Assembly: GCA_051531935.1 (NCBI GenBank)
Contig: JAOPTR010000018.1
Coordinates: forward strand, 124,001-188,000
Source: OCS116 sp051531935
GTDB lineage: Bacteria > Pseudomonadota > Alphaproteobacteria > Rhizobiales > OSC116
Direction: 5' to 3'
DNA length: 64,000 nt
Each line of letters opens with the position of its first letter. The first letter of the stretch is position 1. Positions 8,102 through 15,422 of this stretch are shown here, piece by piece. The notes below the pieces were generated by a model. That model saw only the letters and a program-made list of their open reading frames with translations, did not search any database and was not told the DNA's origin. A program made the position numbers and the translations under genes.

Positions 8102-9292
8102 ATGAAAAAGATTGCTAGTCCCAACATTGTAAAATCTTCTACAGTCTTGCGCGTGTTGGGAACAGAAGTGACGTTAATTGAGCCTATTAAAAAGCTTGCG
8201 GAACAGGATTTAGGGATAAAGCTAGAATTTATTGTACTTGATGGCATTCGCGCACAAAGGCGCGGAGCACTTTCGCCTGAAAGCTTTGATGTTTACGATC
8301 AATGGTTTCATGATGTTGACTTGATATGGCCCACCCAATCAATAAAACCGATAGATACGCTTAAGATTGAGCGTTGGACTGAGGTTTTGAATTTACCTAC
8401 ATTTGACCCGGAAACTTCTACTACCACAGGTGTCGCAGCCCCTATACGTCGACTATATGTTCAAGAAGATGGACAATTGGGGCAAAACCCAACTCAGTTT
8501 ATTTCTATGTTACCGAGCGTACATAATGCAGATAGTTTTGCTATAATTGGTTCTGATAAACCGCAATATAATTTAAGTTGGAGCGAATTGTTATCGGATA
8601 ATTGGCAAGGGCAGGTGGCAATTCAGGCTGATGCGGCGATTGGTGTGTTGGATTTGCTGATGGCCTTTCAGTCGAAGGGAGAATTGTCCTTTCCTGATAT
8701 TGGAAATTTAACTTTAGAAGAGATTGATTTATTCATCCGGACAACGAGACAATATCAACTTAAAAATCAATTTCAAAATTTTTGGACCGATAAAGCACCT
8801 CTTCCGGAAACCAAGAGAAACAAACCAATTTTAAGCACCATGTGGTGGGCAAATTATATTGCCATGAAAGCTTCTGGTGTTGCCATCACCATGTGTACCC
8901 CTAAAGAAGGGTACAGAGGATGGTTTGGCGGCATGGCAATCTCCGCAAGTTTGACTGAAAATAGCGAAGGCGCTGCTTATGAGTATTTGAACTGGTGGCT
9001 CTCTGGTGCAGCTGGGGCAATTATGGCGCGTAATGGTGCTTATATTTCGACACCAAATGCATCACGTGAATTTTTGACAGCTGGAGAATGGGATTTTTGG
9101 TATGAGGGTAAACCAGCAAAAGAAATTATTTTAGACCCTTATGGCAATGAAATATTCAAGGTTGGTGAATTGCGTGAAGGTGGAAGCTATGAAAATCGCA
9201 CCACAAAAATAGTAAGCTGGAATTCTATTATGGATGAACACAATTTTCTTGTGAGGCTGTGGGATACTTTGATACGTGACATGAAATCTTAG
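8102..9292 (+). CDS. Solute-binding-fold (PBP2-like) protein lacking a signal peptide
   Basis: About 396 residues from ATG 8102 (an in-frame ATG at 8081 overlaps cobW; 8102 has the better GAGAAAG spacing). The layout resembles iron/polyamine-type extracellular binding proteins: LRVLGTEVTLIEPIKKLAEQ, then a Trp-rich second lobe (PILSTMWWANYIAMK, EYLNWWLSGAAGA, GEWDFWYEGKP). No hydrophobic signal sequence or lipobox is visible, and no ABC permease or ATPase gene adjoins. It may be a cytosolic sensor or a repurposed enzyme or ligand carrier for this cluster. The family assignment is moderately sure, the role unknown. Confidence 0.72.
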   Translation: MKKIASPNIVKSSTVLRVLGTEVTLIEPIKKLAEQDLGIKLEFIVLDGIRAQRRGALSPESFDVYDQWFHDVDLIWPTQSIKPIDTLKIERWTEVLNLPTFDPETSTTTGVAAPIRRLYVQEDGQLGQNPTQFISMLPSVHNADSFAIIGSDKPQYNLSWSELLSDNWQGQVAIQADAAIGVLDLLMAFQSKGELSFPDIGNLTLEEIDLFIRTTRQYQLKNQFQNFWTDKAPLPETKRNKPILSTMWWANYIAMKASGVAITMCTPKEGYRGWFGGMAISASLTENSEGAAYEYLNWWLSGAAGAIMARNGAYISTPNASREFLTAGEWDFWYEGKPAKEIILDPYGNEIFKVGELREGGSYENRTTKIVSWNSIMDEHNFLVRLWDTLIRDMKS

Positions 9293-9301
9293 GAGACTTA
9301 A

Positions 9302-10243
9302 ATGTTATCAGCAATTGCATTAACTGCTCCATTTTTTATGATGATCTTAATTGGTTATATAGCTCAGAGGATCTTTAAAAAAAGCGAAGGTGCGCTTGAA
9401 TGGCTTAATTTATTTGTAATATATATTGCGCTTCCCGCTTTGTTTTTTCAAAATATACGAAACACCCCTTTAACCGCACTTAATCAGTCCTCTTTCTTTT
9501 TTATAACCACTGGCATAACTGGGTTGGTTTTTTTATTTACATTTCTAATGGCGCGCCGTAAGAATAATAGGGGAGAATCGACTATATTAGGGCTGGTCGG
9601 ATCTTATTCTAACATTGGATATATGGCGCCTGGCTTGACTGTCATTGTGCTTGGCTCTCAAGCTACATTGCCAGCTGCTTTGATCTTTTGTTTTGACGTC
9701 TTATTGTTATTTACAATAACCCCTATTTTCATGGGGAACAAAATGGGCCATAAAGCTAGTTTGCTTTTAACTATATCTCGGACAACTAAAGAAATTATAT
9801 TTCACCCTTTTATTATCGCTGTTCTGGTGGCTCTAATTGCCGCGATGATTAAACTTGAATTGCCAATTTGGTTAGACATAACGTTAGATAATTTAAAATC
9901 GGCTGCAGCGCCATGTGCCTTGTTTTCCATGGGCGTTACTTTGGCAAGGCAAGCATTTGTTGTTGTTAAGCCTATATTAGGTTTCGCACTTTTGGTGAAA
10001 CTCATCATTCACCCTCTATTGATTGCAATTTGCCTGATTATCTTTGATGTCTTTGACCCTGTTTGGGTATGGACAGCCGTGCTAATGGCTTCATTGCCAC
10101 CCGCAGCCAATGTTTATATTATGGCAAGACGCGCCGATCAAAGTATCCAATTGGCTGGGAATGCAGTTCTAATTGGCACTGTCATATCGTGCATATCGGT
10201 TCCAATTGTAATTCAATTCATCCAGTATAATTTAATGCTCTGA
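9302..10243 (+). CDS. AEC-family (auxin efflux carrier-like) transporter
   Basis: A 313-residue inner-membrane protein with about ten hydrophobic segments in two inverted halves, typical of the bacterial AEC/Mem_trans family. The N-terminal PFFMMILIGYIAQRIFKKSEGALEWLNLFVIYIALPALFF and the C-terminal MASLPPAANVYIMARRAD are characteristic. Relatives transport malate, malonate and other organic anions. An AGGAGACTTAA ribosome site lies just after the preceding stop (10-bp gap), so it is the last gene of the cluster. It may export or import the acid left after deamidation (inference). Confidence 0.88.
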   Translation: MLSAIALTAPFFMMILIGYIAQRIFKKSEGALEWLNLFVIYIALPALFFQNIRNTPLTALNQSSFFFITTGITGLVFLFTFLMARRKNNRGESTILGLVGSYSNIGYMAPGLTVIVLGSQATLPAALIFCFDVLLLFTITPIFMGNKMGHKASLLLTISRTTKEIIFHPFIIAVLVALIAAMIKLELPIWLDITLDNLKSAAAPCALFSMGVTLARQAFVVVKPILGFALLVKLIIHPLLIAICLIIFDVFDPVWVWTAVLMASLPPAANVYIMARRADQSIQLAGNAVLIGTVISCISVPIVIQFIQYNLML

Positions 10244-10999
10244 AATCATAGATGGTAAAATAATAAACAGTTAATTTCACGAGAATAAACAGAAATGGGT
10301 AGTCGTTTATATAGTTCTAGTGATCGCCATTTTAAGGTGGCGTTTCCGAGTTTTATCTTTGAAATTTAGCAATGCGGAGCTGAATTGAGTATTGAATATT
10401 TTAGTCATACGCGGCTCATTCAGGAGTAATGTTGTATTAAATGTTATATCCTGAGCGGCTTCCTAACTATCCACTAGGAAGCCGTTTTATTATATTAATG
10501 AGATTTAATACATACATTTTTATTACTATTATTGTTAACTCTAACTCTTTGAAATAATAATATCTTTATATTGTTTGTGGTTTTTTTATATTGAAGGTCA
10601 TGTGAAGAGTAAGGGTGCAGAATTTAATTGAGTATTAATCTTTGGAGTACAACCTATAGATGTTCTTAATATTTTGTGGATAGACATTTTGAGTCAAGAT
10701 TTGAATTTAAATATTTTGATCAAAATTTTAGCTTTAAGATTTTTCTTGTAACTTTACATAGAGAAATTTCGTATGACTAAATTATCTTTTTGCACCAAAA
10801 ATCTAAATTTTCTAAGCATAGAAATATCACCACCTCCAAATACATCTTAGGGTTTTCAATTTTGAATTTAGGCATAACTTTTGTTGCCTAAATCAATTTA
10901 ATGGCTTTTTGAGCGCGCTTGATGTTTCAACGTGGTGGATCGTTGACGTCAAAATTACGCAAATAATTATCTGGTGGGCGGACTGAACTGAGTTTCAGA
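10244..10999. other. 756-bp AT-rich intergenic region with structured segment
   Basis: No convincing coding frame. The first 250 bp carries two nested hairpins: TCAGGA (10420-10425) pairs TCCTGA (10449-10454), immediately before a strong terminator at 10456. The segment from 10500 to 10900 is very AT-rich, with many A/T runs and no gene signal, and looks like decayed DNA or a junction before the island relic that starts near 10.9 kb. Confidence 0.6.
10456..10490 (+). terminator. Rho-independent terminator
   Basis: A perfect 10-bp stem CGGCTTCCTA/TAGGAAGCCG (10456-10465, 10475-10484) with a 9-nt loop is followed by TTTTATTAT. It lies 213 bp after the AEC gene stop, so it either ends a long 3' UTR or terminates a small RNA encoded at about 10290-10490. 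Confidence 0.85.
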
Positions 11000-11801
11000 A
11001 TGGCCGAAGGCTTTGGTGAATTAAATTACTCAGATTATGATTATTTGAAAACCCGTCCCGTTCAGGCATGGGCATGGGAATATTTGCGTCGTAACCCTGC
11101 TTACATTGAAGCATGGAATGCTCACATGAGTCAGGTTTCTAGTCAAAACTCGTGTATGGACTTTGTTGAAAACGATGAGATGGAGGCGGCTGCTAAGTTT
11201 GGATTGTTGTTTTTTCGTTGATCCAGATTTGGACTCCGAATCCGCAAACCTATTTTGGGTAGAACCTATTGATCCTCATGTTCTGAGTTGTAATTTATTG
11301 CCTTTGGATTATCAAAAACCATGTCTGAAACTTGTTTTGAATGATATTGGATGTGACTACAGCATTAAAACAACCTGTGATAGCGAATGTCATATACTTG
11401 TTTCTGATCAGAATGGTTGCATTCAGCTTATTTTTGATCAAGCTCCTGCTTTGGATTGTTCGTTTAATTTTTCAATTAATCTAATCTCATCAGTTGGTTT
11501 AGCGCAAAAGGGTGATGCGTTGGTTTGCTTAGAATATTTGTTGCATCATGGCTATTTTGAACATTCTGATATTCCTTATCCGCTAAATAAATTTGCTTCT
11601 CGGGAATTGCTTTATGCCTATGATTTATGGAAATTAGGTTTGTCGCAGCGGGAAATTGGGCTCAAAATATATGGTAATGCTGCTATATTAGATGGCTGGC
11701 ATGGTATTAGTGATAATATCAGAACTCGTACAAAAAGGCTTATTTCTCGAAGTCGAGAATTAGTTGCTGCCGGGACTCTGACTTTTTTAGAAGTCAATTG
11801 A
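11000..11801 (+). pseudogene. Frameshifted DUF6499-DUF2285 regulator of integrative elements
   Basis: Two frames together make one protein. Frame one (11000-11221) has the DUF6499 pattern SDYDYLKTRPVQAWAWEYLRRNPAYIEAW. After a T6 run at 11210-11215 the sequence continues one frame over (to 11801) with VDPDLDSESANLFWVEP and ends in the DUF2285 helix-turn-helix (LGLSQREIGLKIYG, then DNIRTRTKRLISRSRELV). Removing one T restores a ~266-codon gene. Intact relatives are DNA-binding proteins typical of alphaproteobacterial conjugative elements. The shift may be a true mutation, a base-calling error in the homopolymer, or (less likely with only six Ts) slippage. Confidence 0.85.
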
Positions 11802-12007
11802 TGTGGGGGAATTATTCTTCGAATAATCACGCTCTATTCGCAATCTAGCGATTGCTCATCAAGCCGCTAAAGCGTCTTGACCAAAGGTGACGATCCTTTT
11901 TCCAAAACAAATATATATGGGTCCAAATTTTAAGGCCATGCAATTAGCGCATGTCTTATAATGGCTAGCAACTCTTTAAGTCACAAAATAAATCACTATA
12001 TATAAGT

Positions 12008-12136
12008 CAACAGATCGCTCTAGGATCTATAGGAACTTCCTCCCTCTTGTTCCTAACACAACCAATCTCCTCCCTTTTGATTGGTATCTAGAGAAAACTT
12101 TAAAGGACGGTGCTTTTTGCATCGTCCTTTTTTTGT
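12008..12136 (+). ncRNA. Small RNA with two CCTCCC-loop hairpins ('cuckoo'-type) and terminator
   Basis: Three hairpins lie in series. The first, TAGGAAC/GTTCCTA (12030-12036, 12049-12055), exposes loop TTCCTCCCTCTT. The second, ACCAATC/GATTGGT (12061-12067, 12079-12085), exposes TCCTCCCTTTT. The third is an intrinsic terminator, GGACGGTGC/GCATCGTCC with a T5 loop, followed by TTTTTTT (12105-12133). Anti-Shine-Dalgarno CUCCUCCC loops ahead of a terminator define the 'cuckoo'/CcsR-like sRNAs of Rhizobiales and Rhodobacter, which are often stress-induced. A weak CTATAT box at 11996-12001 suggests a start near 12008. No coding frame overlaps. Confidence 0.8.
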
Positions 12137-12247
12137 TTAATAGTCAATTCCATAATCATTTATTTGAATTATCCAACTTCGATTTTGAAGCAAATAAGGG
12201 CGCAGGCTAAAACCTACGGCATTAATAATTGTTTTCATCGTCGGCTA

Positions 12248-12389
12248 GAAGGTGGACGGCTTTGATAGCCCAGAGCGGTCAGAACGCAACCATTTTGGCT
12301 ATTTGTTCGTCTGGGTTATTTAAGCTCTCCTACCAAAACAGTTGCGTTCAGCCCTCTCACTCTGGGCTAGTCAGCCTCTTACCACCTTC
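12248..12389. repeat. 142-bp nested inverted repeat in the ardA leader
   Basis: Three nested paired arms share one axis: GAAGGTGG (12248-12255) with CCACCTTC (12382-12389); TAGCCCAGAG (12266-12275) with CTCTGGGCTA (12360-12369); and GAACGCAAC (12282-12290) with GTTGCGTTC (12341-12349), continued after a 2x2 mismatch by TTTTGG/CCAAAA (12293-12298, 12333-12338). A further GGCT/AGCC pair links the outer arms. The loop is about 34 nt. It ends 43 bp before ardA. Such a fold could be a single-stranded-DNA promoter (Frpo/ssi-like) of a conjugative leading region, or a structured mRNA leader. Confidence 0.85.
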
Positions 12390-12432
12390 CAGCCATGGGA
12401 GGAAAACGGTGAAGCGAAACGGAGAATGAGAC

Positions 12433-12975
12433 ATGCAAGCGCAAAACAAAACACTCACAGACATAACTGTTACCCCTAGAATTTATGTTGCCTGTTTGGC
12501 CGCATATAATAACGGCTGTCTTCACGGCAATTGGATTGACGCAACTCAAGACGAAGATGAAATCAATGAAGAGATTTCGGAAATGCTGAAAAAGTCACCC
12601 GAAGAAGATGCCGAAGAATGGGCAATACACGACTTTGAAGGTTTTGAAGGCGTAAGCATTGGTGAATATACAGGCATAGAAGATATTGTTAATTATGCTG
12701 CTTTTATCGCCGAGCATGGCGAATTAGGCGGTGCAGCCCTTTCTAATTTTGGTGACAATTTAGAAGATGCTGCAACAGCATTTGAAAGTTATGCAGGGGA
12801 ATATAAAAGCCTTGCTGATTTTGCCGAAGAGCTAAAGGAGAGTTCAATAGAAGTTCCCCAAAGCTTAGCTATCTATATTGACTATGACAGCATGGCGAAA
12901 GACATGGAAATGAGCGGAGATATTTTTTCCATTGAAATTTCCCATGATGAAATTCACATTTTCTGGTCGCAATAA
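12433..12975 (+). CDS. ardA: Antirestriction protein ArdA
   Basis: The 180-residue, strongly acidic protein has the ArdA pattern. The start is PRIYVACLAAYNNGCLHGNWIDA, then EWAIHDFEGFEGVSIGEY in domain one, a middle helical domain (AAFIAEHGELGGAALSNFGD), and a C-terminal YIDYDSMAKDMEMSGDIF. ArdA dimers mimic the bend and charge of about 42 bp of DNA and block type I restriction enzymes, protecting incoming conjugative DNA. A CGGAGAATGAGAC ribosome site supports ATG 12433. It lies in front of a ParB-like gene and behind a large inverted repeat, the usual leading-region setting. The frame looks intact. Confidence 0.92.
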   Translation: MQAQNKTLTDITVTPRIYVACLAAYNNGCLHGNWIDATQDEDEINEEISEMLKKSPEEDAEEWAIHDFEGFEGVSIGEYTGIEDIVNYAAFIAEHGELGGAALSNFGDNLEDAATAFESYAGEYKSLADFAEELKESSIEVPQSLAIYIDYDSMAKDMEMSGDIFSIEISHDEIHIFWSQ

Positions 12976-13023
12976 TTCACCAAACTCGAAAAAACTAAAA
13001 CCTAACCTTGACGGAGAAAAATC

Positions 13024-14733
13024 ATGGAACTTGCACACATACCTTTAAATAAATTATCTATCTCAAATCAAAATATGCGTCACAGCGCGAAATCGCCAGA
13101 TGTATCTGACATCCTGCCAAGCATTAGAAAACTTGGCATTCAACAGCCCTTACCTGTCCGTGAAAATGGAGAAGGTTTTGAAATTGCCGCAGGTCGGAGA
13201 CGTTATTTTTCTCTCATGGAAATTGCAAAAAATGATAAAAGTGACAAAAAAGTTGAAGATGTGCCATGCTCAATTATGGGAGCAGGTGATGATGCAGCAG
13301 CGTTAGAAGCTTCATTAATTGAAAATGTCGCTCGTGTTGACCCTGATGTAGTGAGCCGATTTGAAACTTTTGCCAAGCTTGTAGAACAGGGAAAAACGGT
13401 TGTCGATATTGCAGAAACTTTTGGCGTAACTGAAATTATGGTCAAGCGGTCGCTTGCATTGGGAAATCTTATCCCCGCCATTAGAAAGCTATTCCAAGCC
13501 GAAGAAATCGACATGGAAACCATCCGTTTGCTTACACTTGCCAGTGTCACACAACAAAAAAAATGGCTCAAACTTGCGAAAAATAATGATGAACCGCGCA
13601 CTTGGCAGCTAAAACAATGGTTGTTTGATGGTGAATTGACATTGTCAGCTGCATTATTTCCGCTCGAAGATTACAAAGGCCAGATTGTTACCGACCTATT
13701 TGGTGAAGAGGGTTATTTTACCAATTCAAAAAAATTCTGGGGTTTGCAAAACCGCTATATCGTTGAAATGCGCGAAAAGCGCATCAAAGAAGGGTGGGAC
13801 GAAGTCATAATTATGGAAACTGGCTACCAATTTTGTGAGTGGGAACACGCCAAAACACTAGAAACCAGTGGCGGTAGAGTCTATATTGAAGTTTGTAAAT
13901 CTGGTGAAGTGACCGAATATAAGGGTTACATTACAACAGAAGAATTTAACCGCAGAGAAAAAAGGTTACAGAATAAAGACAAAAACATCGAACCAGTAAG
14001 TAAGCCTGAACTTACTAAAGCCGCGCAGAACTATGTTGCTCTACATCGTCACAATGCGGTCAGGGTGTCAATGTTTGGTCATCCCAATGTTGCCCTGCGT
14101 CTCATGGTTGCTCATGCTATTTGTGGTGCATTCCATTGGAAAGTAAATCCAAATCCTCAACGCGCAGATAAAATTGAAACAAGCCAAAGCATTAGTGAAT
14201 CTACTGCCCAAAAAGCATTTTTCAAAGAACGTGACGAAGTTTTTAAACTGTTGAATTGGCCTTCAGATGAAGGAATTGAAACGTGTACTAGCAATTATTC
14301 ATTTGAAGCCATCAATGTGTTCCTGACCCTTCAAACGCTATCTGACGAAGATGTTTTGCGTATTATGACTTTTGTCATGGCTGAAACAATGGAGTCAAGC
14401 ACCTCCATGACCGAAATTTTAGGCTATGAGTTCAAGGTGAATATGTGGGACTTCTGGCAACCTGAAGGTCATTTCTTTGACCTCATACATGACAAAAATG
14501 CAATTAATGCAATGGTTGCTGATGTTGGTGGCAAAGAAGTCGCAGACGGTAATGTCACCTCAACCGCCAAAATACAGAAGAAAATAATCGATGATTACTT
14601 GACTGGCACAGGTCGTGAACGTGTACTTGATTGGATGCCCAATTATATGAAATTCCCATTCAAAGCCTATACCAAATCTGGGGCAGGGGATTTGTCAGAC
14701 AATGCGAAGTTAGCCGAAGAATTAACAAAATAA
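13024..14733 (+). CDS. ParB/RepB/Spo0J-family protein of mobile-element type
   Basis: The 569-residue protein opens with a ParB nuclease-like fold (PLNKLSISNQNMRH, then FEIAAGRRRYFSLMEIA and SLIENVARVDP), followed by a KorB/ParB helix-turn-helix region (TVVDIAETFGVTEIMVKRSLALG) around residues 125-150. A long C-terminal half (residues ~230-569) matches the plasmid/ICE ParB-like proteins found beside ardA rather than chromosomal ParB (~290 residues). No parA adjoins. It is preceded by a GACGGAGAAAAATC ribosome site and sits 48 bp after ardA, so the two are probably co-transcribed. Its role may be DNA partition or leading-region function; alone it is likely a relic. Confidence 0.88.
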   Translation: MELAHIPLNKLSISNQNMRHSAKSPDVSDILPSIRKLGIQQPLPVRENGEGFEIAAGRRRYFSLMEIAKNDKSDKKVEDVPCSIMGAGDDAAALEASLIENVARVDPDVVSRFETFAKLVEQGKTVVDIAETFGVTEIMVKRSLALGNLIPAIRKLFQAEEIDMETIRLLTLASVTQQKKWLKLAKNNDEPRTWQLKQWLFDGELTLSAALFPLEDYKGQIVTDLFGEEGYFTNSKKFWGLQNRYIVEMREKRIKEGWDEVIIMETGYQFCEWEHAKTLETSGGRVYIEVCKSGEVTEYKGYITTEEFNRREKRLQNKDKNIEPVSKPELTKAAQNYVALHRHNAVRVSMFGHPNVALRLMVAHAICGAFHWKVNPNPQRADKIETSQSISESTAQKAFFKERDEVFKLLNWPSDEGIETCTSNYSFEAINVFLTLQTLSDEDVLRIMTFVMAETMESSTSMTEILGYEFKVNMWDFWQPEGHFFDLIHDKNAINAMVADVGGKEVADGNVTSTAKIQKKIIDDYLTGTGRERVLDWMPNYMKFPFKAYTKSGAGDLSDNAKLAEELTK

Positions 14734-14757
14734 GCAAAAAAAGTTATCCGCCGAGAG

Positions 14758-14789
14758 GTCGCCTAACCAAATATGGTTAGGCGGCTTTT
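14758..14789 (+). terminator. Rho-independent terminator of ardA-parB unit
   Basis: An 11-bp stem with one T-G wobble, GTCGCCTAACC/GGTTAGGCGGC (14758-14768, 14775-14785), a 6-nt AAATAT loop and a TTTT tail, 25 bp after the ParB stop. Confidence 0.88.
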
Positions 14790-14912
14790 GAAATTCAACA
14801 AAAATAAAACAGAATGAATGCTGGTAATGTTGCTTTAGATAGAAGTATTACCGAGAAGCTAATTTGAAAACTCACTTAATGAACTTTGCATAATTGCATT
14901 ACTTTTATTTAG

Positions 14913-15422
14913 TCATTCAGGTCTCTTTTTATCTGAGTAACCATCATGAAAACCCATTTCTTTCCTAGGATGATTTTCCCAAAATTCGCCCTTTTGTTTC
15001 ATTTCTTCGTCTCTGGCAGGATGTTTAGGATAAAATATTTTATCAGCTGAGACATCCCTTTCACCAACAACAATAGCTCTAACTTCACTATTTGAATTGT
15101 TTATTAGTGTATGTGCATGTCCTGTTCCAGGTGCTAAGCCAACACAATCGCCGTGATTTAAATCATAGACATATCCGTCAATCCAAATTTGAGGCGTTCC
15201 CTCTAAAATGAAAATAAACTCTTCTTCTTCTTTGTGTGCATGAGGCCATGAGGTTCGGTCTCCAGGTTGAAGAACTTCATAGTTAATTGCAACGCGCCCA
15301 AGCCCAAGTTTTCGTCCTAATGCTGCGCCTGTACCAAAAGTTTCAGTGTCGTTAGGGTATGAAAAAGTGTCTTCAGTTCTCAATTCTTCACAATGTTTTA
15401 TAAATTCTGGTCGCTTCATCAC
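14913..15422 (-). CDS. Cupin-domain protein
   Basis: A 169-residue single-cupin protein. Motif 1 is visible as WPHAHKEEEEFIFILEGTPQIWIDG (two His and a Glu as metal ligands) and motif 2 as GDCVGLAPGTGHAHTLINNS (third His). Such proteins are small metal-binding enzymes or ligand sensors, often sugar or glyoxylate related. The length matches cupin_2 proteins with a C-terminal tail (PARDEEMKQKGEFWENHPRKEMGFHDGY). It stands alone on the minus strand between island and catabolic genes. Two ATGs at 15422 and 15419 are equally possible. No specific reaction can be assigned. Confidence 0.88.
   Translation of the reverse strand: MMKRPEFIKHCEELRTEDTFSYPNDTETFGTGAALGRKLGLGRVAINYEVLQPGDRTSWPHAHKEEEEFIFILEGTPQIWIDGYVYDLNHGDCVGLAPGTGHAHTLINNSNSEVRAIVVGERDVSADKIFYPKHPARDEEMKQKGEFWENHPRKEMGFHDGYSDKKRPE

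Larger units (their letters stand above)
11802..12432. other. Intergenic region holding an sRNA and the ardA leader inverted repeat
   Basis: There is no protein gene in this 631-bp stretch. It contains the sRNA candidate at about 12008-12136 and the long inverted repeat at 12248-12389 (both listed separately). Just before ardA is a minimal reading frame, ATGGGAGGAAAACGGTGA at 12394-12411 (MGGKR), whose GGAGG could also serve as a ribosome-binding element. I see nothing in 11802-11980. Confidence 0.6.

Noticed and set aside
11204..11221. Programmed ribosomal frameshift in the DUF6499/DUF2285 gene.
   Set aside because: The needed shift is +1 at a plain T6 run, without a canonical slippery heptamer or stimulatory structure visible; mutation or base-calling error is simpler.
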